This document shows, piece by piece, positions 8,157-16,730 of a stretch of 64,000 nucleotides of DNA. Position 1 is the stretch's first letter. Each line of letters opens with the position of its first letter. The notes under the pieces are model-generated. The model ran no database searches and was not told where the DNA came from. It saw only the letters and a list, made by a program, of their open reading frames with translations. Origin of the DNA: Taklimakanibacter lacteus (GTDB lineage: Bacteria > Pseudomonadota > Alphaproteobacteria > Rhizobiales > Aestuariivirgaceae); the NCBI GenBank assembly GCA_003576695.1, contig QOZQ01000004.1, forward strand, positions 124,001-188,000, written 5' to 3'. The translations under genes and the position numbers were made by a program.

Positions 8157-8884
8157 GCAACCTGCGCGACGATGTGGAGGCGCTCAAGAAGAAAGTCGAG
8201 GAGCGGGCTCATGAGCGGGACAAGGTCCATGCGCGTTCATGGACCGGGCGCACCCAGCATGACCTGACGGCGCTGCACAAATTCCTGTTTCAGCTGATGC
8301 AGGCCCTGACCTGGATCTATCTGCGCATCCTGCGTCCGGTCGCGCGCTTCCTGTTCACGCCCATCAGGTGGATCTGGCACCTGTTCCGGCTCCTGTGGGA
8401 CAAGGCGGTCTATTACGAGGACGCCTATGAGAACCGGATGTTCTCCAAGACACGCGCCGGCATATTCCTGTTCGTCTCGGCGGTCTTTGCCTGGTTCGTC
8501 TTCATCCCGGCTGTCGTCTTCATCTTCCACGCCATCCTCTATCTCACGACGGTGAAGCGCGACGAGATCGTCTATCTGACCAACTCGCAGGAAATCCTGC
8601 CGCATGAGAACGAGCATTCCGTGCAAGGTTGCCACGCGCTGCCCTGCACCGACCAGAACAGCATCTATTTCCGCATCCGCGCCACGAATTTCAACGAAGT
8701 CTGGTCGATCCTGCACGGACACGGCCTGTTCTTCCCCGATTATGTCGCGGCATCGGTGCCGGTGGCGGTGAGCCGTTGCAAGATCACGTCCTATGGTCTC
8801 AGGATAAAGCTCCTGATGCGCGGCTTCGACATGTATCCCGACCTCCTGCAGACCGAATGCACGCCGCTCGGCGAACAGCCTTGA
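8153..8884 (+). CDS. Membrane protein of the AAA+ module, function unknown
   Basis: A 243-residue protein coupled by a four-base overlap to the ClpB-like gene. The N-terminus is charged and helical (MSNLRDDVEALKKKVEERAHER), then an aromatic, basic amphipathic stretch (about 45-85: WIYLRILRPVARFLFTPIRW), and one strong transmembrane segment at about 103-132 (GIFLFVSAVFAWFVFIPAVV). The remaining 110 residues, probably periplasmic, contain four cysteines (GCHALPCTDQ, SRCKITS, QTECTPL). I do not recognise the family. The topology suggests that it anchors the cytoplasmic ATPase and helical protein to the inner membrane and presents a disulfide-bearing domain outside. Confidence 0.75.
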   Translation: MSNLRDDVEALKKKVEERAHERDKVHARSWTGRTQHDLTALHKFLFQLMQALTWIYLRILRPVARFLFTPIRWIWHLFRLLWDKAVYYEDAYENRMFSKTRAGIFLFVSAVFAWFVFIPAVVFIFHAILYLTTVKRDEIVYLTNSQEILPHENEHSVQGCHALPCTDQNSIYFRIRATNFNEVWSILHGHGLFFPDYVAASVPVAVSRCKITSYGLRIKLLMRGFDMYPDLLQTECTPLGEQP

Positions 8885-8917
8885 TCGTGTTCGCCAAGCT
8901 GATAACAAGGCTGTCGC

Positions 8918-9682
8918 ATGAGCAGCATGACGGGTACCGTTCTGATCACCGGGGCAGCGCGCCGCATCGGGCGGCGCATCGCGCTCGATCTCGCGCGTGA
9001 TGGCTGGGCGGTCGCCATCCATTGCAATCAGTCGCGCGCCGATGCCGAGACGCTGAAGCAGGAGATCGCCGCCGCGGGCGGGCACAGCGCCATCGTCCAG
9101 GGTGATCTCGCCCAGGCCGATGTGCCGGAACGGCTGATCACCGAGGCGGTGAGTGCGCTGGGGCCACTCACCTGCCTCATCAACAATGCGTCCCGTTTCG
9201 AGCCGGACGAGGCGGGATCCGTCACGCTCGACAGTTGGGCCCAGCATCTCGACACCAATCTGCGGGCGCCAGTCTTCCTGTCGCAGCATTTCGCCGCCCA
9301 GCTGCCGGGCGAAATGTCCGGCAATATCATCAACATCATCGACCAGAGGGTATGGAAGCTCACGCCCAAATTCTTCTCCTATACGGCGAGCAAGTCGGCC
9401 TTGTGGACGGTGACCCGCACCCTGGCGCAGGCGCTCGCCCCGCGAATCCGCGTCAATGCCATCGGTCCAGGTCCGGCGCTTGCCAATGTGCGCATGGACG
9501 AGGAAGATTTCGCCCGCCAGGCACGGCTGACGCTCCTGAAGCGCGGCACGTCGCCTGAGGAAATCTCGGCGGCGATAAAGTACATATTGTCGGCGCGAGC
9601 GATGACCGGACAGATGATCGTGCTCGATGGCGGCCAGCATCTCCTGTGGCAGACACGGGATGTCATGGATGTGAAAGAGTAG
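8918..9682 (+). CDS. PTR1/FolM-like short-chain dehydrogenase (probable pteridine reductase)
   Basis: A 254-residue SDR. The cofactor motif is TGAARRIG (TGxxxRxG, as in PTR1) instead of the usual TGxxxGxG, and NNAS follows at about residue 90. At the catalytic site the usual serine is replaced by aspartate (NIIDQ), followed by YTASKSAL with the catalytic Tyr and Lys. The arginine glycine-loop and the Ser-to-Asp change are hallmarks of pteridine reductase PTR1 and FolM. Its gene ends four bases before folB, which fits a role in folate or tetrahydromonapterin synthesis, reducing dihydropterins with NADPH. An ATG at 8918 is used; a second in-frame ATG lies four codons on. Confidence 0.8.
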   Translation: MSSMTGTVLITGAARRIGRRIALDLARDGWAVAIHCNQSRADAETLKQEIAAAGGHSAIVQGDLAQADVPERLITEAVSALGPLTCLINNASRFEPDEAGSVTLDSWAQHLDTNLRAPVFLSQHFAAQLPGEMSGNIINIIDQRVWKLTPKFFSYTASKSALWTVTRTLAQALAPRIRVNAIGPGPALANVRMDEEDFARQARLTLLKRGTSPEEISAAIKYILSARAMTGQMIVLDGGQHLLWQTRDVMDVKE

Positions 9683-9686
9683 GGCG

Positions 9687-10091
9687 ATGAGCAACGAAGC
9701 CAAGATCACCCACCATGTGGCAAGCGGCAAGGCGCGGCTGCGCCATGTCTTCGTCAAGGACCTCAAGATCGAGGCGCTGCTCGGCATCTATCCCGAGGAG
9801 AAGACGACACCGCAGAAGATCATCGTCAATATCGATCTCTCGGTGAAGGAGGGCAAGGATCCCCTGAGCGACGACATCAAGAATGTCGTGAGCTATGAGA
9901 TCGTGGTGAAGAAAGTCGAGGAGATCGTGGCGGCGGGTCATGTGGGCTTGGCCGAGACGCTGGCCGAACTCATCGCCGCCGCCTGCCTGCGCGACAAGCG
10001 GGTGATGGCGGCCCGCGTCAGGATCGAGAAGCCCGACGTCATCCCCAATGCGCGCAGCGTCGGCGTCGAGATCGAAAGGCTGCGGGACTGA
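9687..10091 (+). CDS. folB: Dihydroneopterin aldolase
   Basis: A 134-residue protein with the FolB core: VFVKDLKIEALLGIYPEEK at about 18-36 (the RHVFVKDL..LGIYP.E motif), SYEIVVKKVEEIV in the middle, LAETLAELIA with the active-site glutamate region, and RVRIEKPDVIPNA with the catalytic lysine near the C-terminus. FolB cleaves 7,8-dihydroneopterin to 6-hydroxymethyl-7,8-dihydropterin in folate synthesis. It forms a two-gene unit with the PTR1/FolM-like SDR. It meets the GlpD-like gene tail to tail with three bases between the stops and no visible terminator. Confidence 0.9.
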   Translation: MSNEAKITHHVASGKARLRHVFVKDLKIEALLGIYPEEKTTPQKIIVNIDLSVKEGKDPLSDDIKNVVSYEIVVKKVEEIVAAGHVGLAETLAELIAAACLRDKRVMAARVRIEKPDVIPNARSVGVEIERLRD

Positions 10092-10094
10092 TCC

Positions 10095-11828
10095 TCACAT
10101 CACCGGCAAGACCGGTCTGTCCGTTGAGGCCTTGCCGATATTGAGCTTTGCCCCGATCGCCGCTATTTCCCGCGCGGTCCGTTCGGCAGACCAGTTGCGT
10201 CTCCGGGCAAGATGGGAGGCGATCGCCTGCACGCTCTCACTCGAGAGACGGCCCGTGAGCCCAAGTGTGGTGCGGCGGAATATGACGTCGCCCAGCGTCT
10301 CCACCTGCTCGTGCTGCAGAATGTAGTCGATCTCGGCATAGCTGTAATCCGGGAGCCCGGGCAGAGACCTGTCCGGAGAGTTGTCGGCGATGAATTCCGC
10401 GACCGTATGGGCGCGGGTGCCGAAGCGCGCAAAGAGATCGGCGATTCTCCCCGGCTCCTGGCGTGTGGCGCGTGCGACACGATCGATCCAGCTTTCGATA
10501 GCCGCCGGCCCTTGCGGGAAATCCCGCCCGCCGCCAATCGGCAGATCCTGCGTCGAGACTTTGCGTGCCTGGGCCAGCCGCGCCAGAATGTCGTCAGCCA
10601 CATCGGCGGCGAAACCGCGGAAAGTCGTCCACTTGCCGCCGACCAGCGAGATGATGGGGAAGGGCCGTCCTCCTTGCGCTTCCATGACGGGCGCGGAGTG
10701 ATCGCGGCTGATCAATCCCGGTGCCGTTCCCTTCGAATTGGGCAGCGGCCTGATCCCGCTATACGCATAGACGATCTCGCTTCTGTCGAGCGAGGTGCCC
10801 GGCAACAGCGCCCGCACACTGGCCAGCAGATAGTCGATCTCTTCGGAAGTGCAGGAAACATTGTCCGGATCGGCCGCTTCAATGTCCGTCGAGCCGATCA
10901 GGATCCGGCCGAGATAGGGATAGATGAGGCAGATACGGCCATCGTCCGCCTCGAAATAGATCATGCGGCCGTCGAGCAGCGCGACCAGATGGTCATCGCG
11001 GATGATGACATGCGATCCCTTGGTGCCGCCGATCAGCTCTGAAGGCGCGCCAAGCACGGCATTGACCTGATCTATCCATGGCCCGGCCGCATTGATCACG
11101 ATCCTGGGACGCACCGTCACCTTGCCGTCCATATGCGCGAAGGAGATGGTGGCGGCGCCGCCCTGCGTAGCCGCTACCTGCGCGTAGTTCGAGGCGGCCG
11201 AGCGCGGAGAGGCCGACAATCCGTCAAGAACAAGCTCGAGGACGAGGCGCTCGGGATGCGAGATGGCCGCGTCATAGTAGGTGCCCGTGGCGACGATCCT
11301 GGGCGTCAGCTGCGGAAGCTCGGCCAGCGAGCGGCGGCGGCCGGCGAAGCTGTGCCTCGGCATGCTGCGATGGTGCGAGCCATAGAAATCGTAGATCATC
11401 AGGCCGAGCTTGATGAGCAGCGCGCCGCGGCTGCGCGGGGCGCTGAGCGATCCGAAAAAGGTCCTGAGCGCCGCCCACCAGCCCTTCGTCCAGGAGAAGA
11501 TCGGTATGACCGTGCGCAGCGGCTTGACATAATGCGGCGCGTTGCGGAGCAGGAGGTTACGTTCGAGCACCGACTGCGCGACGAGGCCGAACTCGCCGGT
11601 CTCGAGATATTTCAGGCCGCCATGGATGAGGCGCGATGGAGCGGCGCTGGTTCCCGAGCCGTAGTCGGCCTTGTCGATGATGAGGCAGGTCAATCCCTGC
11701 TCGCACAGGTCGCGGAACAGTCCAGCACCGTTCACGCCCGCCCCGACGATCAGGACGTCGATGTCGCCGAAAGAATCCAGGGCGCGCAGCCGGTAGCGCC
11801 GTTCGGCGGCTGAAGGGGAGATGGTCAT
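10095..11828 (-). CDS. FAD-dependent glycerol-3-phosphate / polyol-phosphate dehydrogenase (GlpD/EryB family)
   Basis: A 577-residue GlpD-family enzyme. It has an N-terminal FAD-binding motif VLIVGAGVNGAG (about 25-36), the GlpD signature SGTSAAPSRLIHGGLKYLE, the substrate-side motif GGKWTTFRG near residue 420, and a C-terminal DAO_C domain. GlpD enzymes oxidise glycerol-3-phosphate and pass electrons to quinone; the EryB branch oxidises erythritol phosphate. Its sequence (WTKGWWAALRTFFGSL) differs from classic E. coli GlpD. It is the last gene of a minus-strand operon: binding protein, ABC ATPase, permease, FGGY kinase, DeoR regulator, this gene, with four-base overlaps at the last junctions. 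The context favours a polyol phosphate, perhaps a tetritol phosphate, as substrate. Confidence 0.85.
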   Translation of the reverse strand: MTISPSAAERRYRLRALDSFGDIDVLIVGAGVNGAGLFRDLCEQGLTCLIIDKADYGSGTSAAPSRLIHGGLKYLETGEFGLVAQSVLERNLLLRNAPHYVKPLRTVIPIFSWTKGWWAALRTFFGSLSAPRSRGALLIKLGLMIYDFYGSHHRSMPRHSFAGRRRSLAELPQLTPRIVATGTYYDAAISHPERLVLELVLDGLSASPRSAASNYAQVAATQGGAATISFAHMDGKVTVRPRIVINAAGPWIDQVNAVLGAPSELIGGTKGSHVIIRDDHLVALLDGRMIYFEADDGRICLIYPYLGRILIGSTDIEAADPDNVSCTSEEIDYLLASVRALLPGTSLDRSEIVYAYSGIRPLPNSKGTAPGLISRDHSAPVMEAQGGRPFPIISLVGGKWTTFRGFAADVADDILARLAQARKVSTQDLPIGGGRDFPQGPAAIESWIDRVARATRQEPGRIADLFARFGTRAHTVAEFIADNSPDRSLPGLPDYSYAEIDYILQHEQVETLGDVIFRRTTLGLTGRLSSESVQAIASHLARRRNWSAERTAREIAAIGAKLNIGKASTDRPVLPVM

Positions 11829-12604
11829 GATTTGCCGCTGGTCCTCACGACATGCAGCTTGACGCCGGCCTCTTCGAGGCGGCGCAACTCATCTGCGGGG
11901 AGACCTTCCGAGACAAGCACCTTGTCGAAGACGGTGAGGTCGGCCATCAGATGCAGGGCGACCTTGTTGAACTTGGTGTGGTCGACCAGGAGAATGCGCT
12001 GGCTCGAGGCCAGCATCATCGCCTGCTTGACCTTGACGACCTGCGCGTCCTGGACGAAGGCCGACGTCCCCATGACGGCCGAGGCGGAGCAGAACAGAAC
12101 ATTGGCCCTGACCGAGGCGATCGCCTTTTCGCACAGCATGCCGATATAGGCGTTGTAGCTGCGATGGAACTGGCCCCCGAGATTGATCAGGTCGATTTCA
12201 TCGGCCTCGGTGAAATGCGAGGCGGAGAAAACGCTGTTGGTCAGGATGGTCAGCGGCTTGACGTCGACGAGCAGCGGCGCCAGGGCCGCCGCGGTGCTGG
12301 AATCGTCCAGCATCACCGCTTGACCCGGCTCGACATAGGCGAGCGCGGCGCGCGCCAGCGCGAGCTTTTCCTTCTTGCCGACGGTCTCGCGATACCGGAA
12401 GGCGCTTTCATAGAGACCGGAAGGCTGCACCGTGACGGCGCCGCGCAGCTTGCGGATCATGCCCTGATGGGCCAGCTCTTCGATGTGACGGTGGATCGTC
12501 ATGCGTGAGACGCCGAAATGCGTCACCAGGTCATCGATGCGGACTTGGCCATGCTGCATGATGTAGTCGGCGATGGCGTTACGCCTTGTGCTCGCATTGC
12601 TCAT
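11825..12604 (-). CDS. DeoR-family transcriptional regulator
   Basis: A 259-residue DeoR-family repressor. The N-terminal winged helix-turn-helix shows QVRIDDLVTHFGVSRMTIHRHIEEL (about 20-44), and the DeoRC ligand domain has the usual AMLDDSSTA-type phosphate-sugar loop (VMLDDSSTAAALA) and LVDHTKFNK near the end. The chosen ATG at 12604 overlaps the kinase stop (ATGA), and its own stop overlaps the GlpD-like start; a longer frame to 12670 would run through the kinase gene. It probably controls this operon in response to a sugar or polyol phosphate. A candidate operator lies at 17896-17915 upstream of the first operon gene. Confidence 0.88.
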   Translation of the reverse strand: MSNASTRRNAIADYIMQHGQVRIDDLVTHFGVSRMTIHRHIEELAHQGMIRKLRGAVTVQPSGLYESAFRYRETVGKKEKLALARAALAYVEPGQAVMLDDSSTAAALAPLLVDVKPLTILTNSVFSASHFTEADEIDLINLGGQFHRSYNAYIGMLCEKAIASVRANVLFCSASAVMGTSAFVQDAQVVKVKQAMMLASSQRILLVDHTKFNKVALHLMADLTVFDKVLVSEGLPADELRRLEEAGVKLHVVRTSGKS

Positions 12605-14124
12605 GACCGGAGTTCCGCCGTTGGTTCCATGGCCGGCCAGAGCGGCCGCATCGCCCCGGCAAGCCGGCAATAGAGATCGTATTTGCGTTCGAGATCGGCT
12701 TTCCGGCTGCCGTCCGGGAGATAGCGCTTGTGCGTCCGCACCACGCGGCGGGCGGCGCTGATCGGATTGTCATAAAGTCCGATGCCCGTGCCGGCGCAGA
12801 GGGCAGCGCCCAGCGCGCCGGCTTCGTCCGACAGGGTGGTCAGCATGGGCAGATCGAGCGCATCGGCGAAGAGCTGCGCAATGGCGGGATTGCGCGAGAC
12901 GCCGCCGGCAATGCGGGCTTCGCTGGCGCCGAATTTCGATCGCAAGGCATCGATATGAGCGCGATGGTTGAACACGACGCCTTCGAGAAGGCCTTTGAGA
13001 ATGTCGCCGCGGTCGTGCCATCCGCGCAGTCCGAAGAGCGAGGCGCTGGCGGCACTGCCATAGGGAGAGCCGAACAGGAAGGGGTGGAAGGTGATTGCCG
13101 AGGGGCGCGTGAATGCGGCATCGATTTCCGCGGCGAGCACGTGATGGATCGAAGTTCCCTCGCGATCGGCCTTTTCCTGGTCGGCCCGGCATAGGGTTTC
13201 GAGGAACCATTCGTAATTGGCGCTCGAGGCTGGCGAGATCGCCATATTGTTCCAGGTGCCGGGCAGGACACCGCTCCGGCAGTACCAGCGTGCATCGACC
13301 GCTGGTTCGGTCGAGATGATCTCATTGATGCTGTAGGTGCCGGCGATGATCGCCAGCAGGCCCGGCTCATGACCGCCTACTCCCAGCGCGGATGCGGTCA
13401 CGTCGTGAAGGCCGGCGGCAACCGGCGTGCCGGCAATCAGTCCCGTCTGCGCTGCGGCCTCACGCGTGACGCCCCCGATGACCTCGTGCGAAAGCGAAAC
13501 CTGCGGCAGGCTTTCCGACAGTTCATCGAGCCCGAATATCGCGAGAGCCTTGGCCGAGAAGGCCTGGCTGCGGTAGTCGGTGAAAGACGTGCTTGCCTCG
13601 GTGTGATCGGTGCCGACGGTGCCGGTCAGGCAGAAGCGCAGCCAGTCCTTGCAGGCGAGAATGCTTGCGGTCCGCCGGTAGCTTGCGGGCTCATGGCGCT
13701 TGATCCAGGCCAGAAGCGCCGATGGCGCTGAGGCATGGGGCTCCTGGCCGGTGACGCGCAGGGCCTCCGCGGCGACGCCCTCAGGCCCCCAGCGCTCGAT
13801 GATATCGCCGGCACGGCTGTCGAGCGACAATATGCCGGGACGCACCGGCCGGTTCTCCTGATCGAGGAGGTAAAGACCATCACCATGGGCGGTGACGGCG
13901 AGCGCGGCAATATCGGCCGGATCGCGGCCGCAGGCCGAAACTGCCGCGTGGATGGAGGCCGCTGCGAGCTGCCAGAGCTCGCCCATGTCGCGCTCCACCC
14001 AGCGCGGCCGCGGCTGCGACTGGGGAACCTTCATGCGCGCCACCGCAAGCTGCGTGCCGCCGACATCGAAGACGACGGTCTTCGCATAGGTCAGGCCGAT
14101 ATCGATGCCGATCAGGCTGGGCAT
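12601..14124 (-). CDS. FGGY-family carbohydrate kinase (LyxK/EryA-like)
   Basis: A 507-residue FGGY kinase: N-terminal phosphate loop IGIDIGLTYAKTVVFD, WVERDMGELWQ, catalytic-side GLHDVTASALGVGGHEPG with the catalytic Asp in the middle, and the second nucleotide region IAGGVSRNPAIAQLFAD and SDEAGALGAALCAG. The segments HGDGLYLLDQENRPV and CKDWLRFCLTG resemble, from memory, the L-xylulose kinase LyxK and erythritol kinase EryA branch. It phosphorylates the imported polyol or ketose; the exact substrate cannot be read. The ATG 14124 lies seven bases after the permease stop; an upstream in-frame start at 14202 would overlap the permease by 71 bases. Confidence 0.85.
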   Translation of the reverse strand: MPSLIGIDIGLTYAKTVVFDVGGTQLAVARMKVPQSQPRPRWVERDMGELWQLAAASIHAAVSACGRDPADIAALAVTAHGDGLYLLDQENRPVRPGILSLDSRAGDIIERWGPEGVAAEALRVTGQEPHASAPSALLAWIKRHEPASYRRTASILACKDWLRFCLTGTVGTDHTEASTSFTDYRSQAFSAKALAIFGLDELSESLPQVSLSHEVIGGVTREAAAQTGLIAGTPVAAGLHDVTASALGVGGHEPGLLAIIAGTYSINEIISTEPAVDARWYCRSGVLPGTWNNMAISPASSANYEWFLETLCRADQEKADREGTSIHHVLAAEIDAAFTRPSAITFHPFLFGSPYGSAASASLFGLRGWHDRGDILKGLLEGVVFNHRAHIDALRSKFGASEARIAGGVSRNPAIAQLFADALDLPMLTTLSDEAGALGAALCAGTGIGLYDNPISAARRVVRTHKRYLPDGSRKADLERKYDLYCRLAGAMRPLWPAMEPTAELRS

Positions 14125-14131
14125 GCGGGTC

Positions 14132-15106
14132 TCATGATTTGTCGATCCGCATGGCAAACCGGTCCTGCAGGCTCGCGAGATAGATGGCGATGAGCAGGAC
14201 ACCGCCGAACACCATCTGGCGAATCGAGGGCTCGATGCCGATCAAGTTCATGATATTTTCAATAATGGCAATGACGATGACCGCGCCGAAGACACCGGAA
14301 AGACGGCCGATGCCGCCGCTGAGGCTGGTGCCGCCGAGGATCGTGCCGGCGAACACCATCAGGATGGATCCTTCGCCGAGATCGGCGACGACGGATTGCA
14401 GGCGCCCGACCTCGAGCAGGCCGCCGACCGCAGCGGCAAATCCGGCGATGGCGAAGCAGAGGATCTTGGTGCGCTGGACCTTGACGCCGGCGAGGAGGGC
14501 GGCCTCCTCATTGTTGCCGATGGCGTAGATTTCCTTGCCTATGCGGTGGCGCTCCATGATCACCCAGGCGATGAGGTAGAGCAGCAGCCAGACGAAGATC
14601 GCGATCGGGATGCCGAGCCAGCGCTGCTCGCCGAGATAGGTATATTCCGGCGGCAGGTAGTAGACACCTTCGGGAATCAGATAGACGACCGCGCCGCGCA
14701 TGAGGAGGAGGGTGGCGAGCGTCACCAGGAAGGCATTGACCCTGAGCTTGACGGCGAAGGCGCCGGCAGCGGCGCCGACGGCGAAGCCGATCAGCGGGGT
14801 CAGGATCACGGCCAGGATCGGGGGGATGACTTCGGGCAGCCAATTGAGCATGGCGACGATGGCGATCGTCGGGCTGAAGGCAAAGGTGGATTCGAGCGAC
14901 AGATCCACCTCCTTGATCAGGAGCACGAGAAACAGGCCAAGAACCATGCAGCCGAGCGGGGCCGCGGCCCACATCACATTGAGAAGGTTCTGTGCCGTGG
15001 CAAAGCCGCGGATGTTGATGCCGAAGAGGACCAGGACGAGCAGGAGCAGCCAGATCAGGTGCCGTTCGAAGAGGAGTCTGGAGAGGCGATGGAATTGCGC
15101 GGGCAC
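14132..15106 (-). CDS. Sugar ABC transporter permease (ribose/RbsC type)
   Basis: A 324-residue inner-membrane permease of the BPD_transp_2 family with 8-10 hydrophobic segments. Recognisable parts are EVDLSLESTFAFSPTIAIVAM (the conserved acidic-SVG-like motif after the second or third helix), GVYYLPPEYTYLG, AIGNNEEAALLAGVKV (the cytoplasmic loop that contacts the ATPase), and GGTSLSGGIGRLSGVFGAV. It starts with GTG at 15106, three bases after the ATPase stop. It imports a sugar or polyol with the ATPase and the binding protein of the same operon. Only one permease is present, as a likely homodimer. Confidence 0.88.
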   Translation of the reverse strand: MPAQFHRLSRLLFERHLIWLLLLVLVLFGINIRGFATAQNLLNVMWAAAPLGCMVLGLFLVLLIKEVDLSLESTFAFSPTIAIVAMLNWLPEVIPPILAVILTPLIGFAVGAAAGAFAVKLRVNAFLVTLATLLLMRGAVVYLIPEGVYYLPPEYTYLGEQRWLGIPIAIFVWLLLYLIAWVIMERHRIGKEIYAIGNNEEAALLAGVKVQRTKILCFAIAGFAAAVGGLLEVGRLQSVVADLGEGSILMVFAGTILGGTSLSGGIGRLSGVFGAVIVIAIIENIMNLIGIEPSIRQMVFGGVLLIAIYLASLQDRFAMRIDKS

Positions 15107-15109
15107 CGG

Positions 15110-16675
15110 TCAGACTCCCTGTATGGTCTTGTAGAGCGTTGCGACGTTGAAAGCCTGCGTGCCGCGGTTCAGCACGCTGACGATGCGCCCACGGAAGAAC
15201 ACCAATATGCGGTCGCAGACGGCGATGAGCTCGTCCTCGCTTTCGGACAGCATGATGACGCCGCTCGCCAACGCGAGCTCTTCGCGAATGGCGCGCAGGA
15301 TCTCGGGCTTGGTGGCGAGATCGACGCCGCGTGTGGGCTCGTTCAGGATGAACAGGCGAGGGCTCGACAGGGTCAGCCGGCCGATCAGCACCTTCTGCTT
15401 GTTGCCGCCCGACAGCTCAGTCATGGCGGTGAAGGGGCCCGCCGCCTTCACCTTGAATTCCGTCATCTTCGCGCGCGTCATCGCTTCGGCGCGCGTCTCG
15501 TCGATCAGGCCAAGGGCATTGCTGAACGAGCGGTAGCTCGAGATCAGCGTGTTTTCGACGATGGAGCGCCCCGGTATGACGGCCTGCCGCTCGCGGTGCT
15601 TGGGCAGGAACCCGATCCCGTGGCGGATGGCGATGGCGGGCGAAGCGATGCCGACGGGGCGACCTTCGATGGCGATGGCGCCGGCATCGGGCCGCTTCAT
15701 GCCGAATAACGCCTCCACGGCCTCTTCCTTGCCCGATCCGTCGAGGCCCGCGAGGCCGATCACCTCGCCAATAGCGACCTCGAATGACGCACTGGTGAGG
15801 TTCGGCGGCAGGGACAGATCCTTGACCGAGACGAAAGGCGCCGACGGCTTGCTCGGCGTGGCGTTGTAGTCATCGAGCCTGGTGACCGGAATGTCGCCGA
15901 CGATCCAGTTGGCAAGCTCGGCGGCAGTGGTATGCGCCACGTCGAGGGTGGCGACCGCTTTCGAATCGCGCATGACCGTGACCCGATCGCAGAACTCCAT
16001 GATCTCGCTCACATGATGGGAGATCAGCGTGTAGGAGCGTTCCGGGGCCGCCCTTACGAGCCGGCGCAGCAGCGCCAGCAGCATCTGCTTGCGCTCGCGC
16101 GACAGCGACGCCGTTATCTCGTCGAGCAGGATAATCTGAGCCTCCTCGATGAACTGCGCCTTGCCGAAAGCCAGCAGTTGCTGGCTCTCGATGGGAAGCC
16201 GTGCCATCGGCTCATCGGGATCAAGAGAGAGGCCGACTTCGGCGGCGACCGCCTTCGCCTTCTTACGCATCGCCGCGGAATTGATGAAGCCGAGGCTGCG
16301 ATCGATCGGCCGTCCCATGAACAGGTTGTCGGCGATCGACAATCGGGCGGCGAATTTGGGCTCCTGCGGAACCAGCGAGACCCCGAGCGCATGCGCCTTG
16401 ATCGGATTGTAGCTCGCAATGTCGACGGAATGGCCGTTGATCGCGATGCCCCCGCTGGTGGCACGGGCGAGACCCGAGATCAAGCTCATCAGGACCGATT
16501 TGCCGGCGCCGTTGCGGCCGATGATGCCATGGACCTCGCCGCGACGGACGGTGAGATTGACACCTGATACAGCAACGACCCCGGGAAACCGCTTGGTCAG
16601 TTCGGTGAGGCGATAAGAGTCGCCCCCGCCTGTCGGTTCGGCAGGATGCTGCATTCTGGGTGTCTCAACGCTCAC
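15110..16675 (-). CDS. Sugar ABC transporter ATP-binding protein (two nucleotide-binding domains)
   Basis: A 521-residue RbsA/XylG-type ATPase with duplicated ABC domains. Domain 1: Walker A GIIGRNGAGKS (about 51-61), and Walker B IILLDEITASLS; its signature LPIESQQLLAFGKA lacks the classic LSGG. Domain 2: GLAGLDGSGKEE, signature LSGGNKQKVLIGR and Walker B LFILNEPTRGVD. Such asymmetry is normal in this family. It starts with GTG at 16675 or ATG at 16654; I prefer the GTG because QHPAEP lies outside the fold either way. A strong hairpin separates it from the upstream binding-protein gene. Confidence 0.88.
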   Translation of the reverse strand: MSVETPRMQHPAEPTGGGDSYRLTELTKRFPGVVAVSGVNLTVRRGEVHGIIGRNGAGKSVLMSLISGLARATSGGIAINGHSVDIASYNPIKAHALGVSLVPQEPKFAARLSIADNLFMGRPIDRSLGFINSAAMRKKAKAVAAEVGLSLDPDEPMARLPIESQQLLAFGKAQFIEEAQIILLDEITASLSRERKQMLLALLRRLVRAAPERSYTLISHHVSEIMEFCDRVTVMRDSKAVATLDVAHTTAAELANWIVGDIPVTRLDDYNATPSKPSAPFVSVKDLSLPPNLTSASFEVAIGEVIGLAGLDGSGKEEAVEALFGMKRPDAGAIAIEGRPVGIASPAIAIRHGIGFLPKHRERQAVIPGRSIVENTLISSYRSFSNALGLIDETRAEAMTRAKMTEFKVKAAGPFTAMTELSGGNKQKVLIGRLTLSSPRLFILNEPTRGVDLATKPEILRAIREELALASGVIMLSESEDELIAVCDRILVFFRGRIVSVLNRGTQAFNVATLYKTIQGV

Positions 16676-16694
16676 GTGACCGGGTCATCGTCCA

Positions 16695-16718
16695 GCCCCG
16701 GCCGCTCGCGGCCGGGGC
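16695..16718. repeat. GC-rich intercistronic stem-loop between binding protein and ABC ATPase genes
   Basis: An 11-base inverted repeat with arms GCCCCGGCCGC (16695-16705) and GCGGCCGGGGC (16708-16718) and only a two-base spacer, so the actual loop would be larger. It sits 13 bases after the binding-protein stop and before the ATPase start. There is no following T-run. In ABC operons such structures often protect the upstream binding-protein mRNA from 3' exonucleases or cause partial termination, so that binding protein exceeds the membrane components. Confidence 0.65.
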
Positions 16719-16730
16719 CAGGATGTTAGC

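Noticed and set aside
10092..10130. Terminator between the convergent folB and GlpD-like genes
   Set aside because: A short ACCGG/CCGGT pairing lies inside the coding end of the dehydrogenase gene; no T-run and weak stem.
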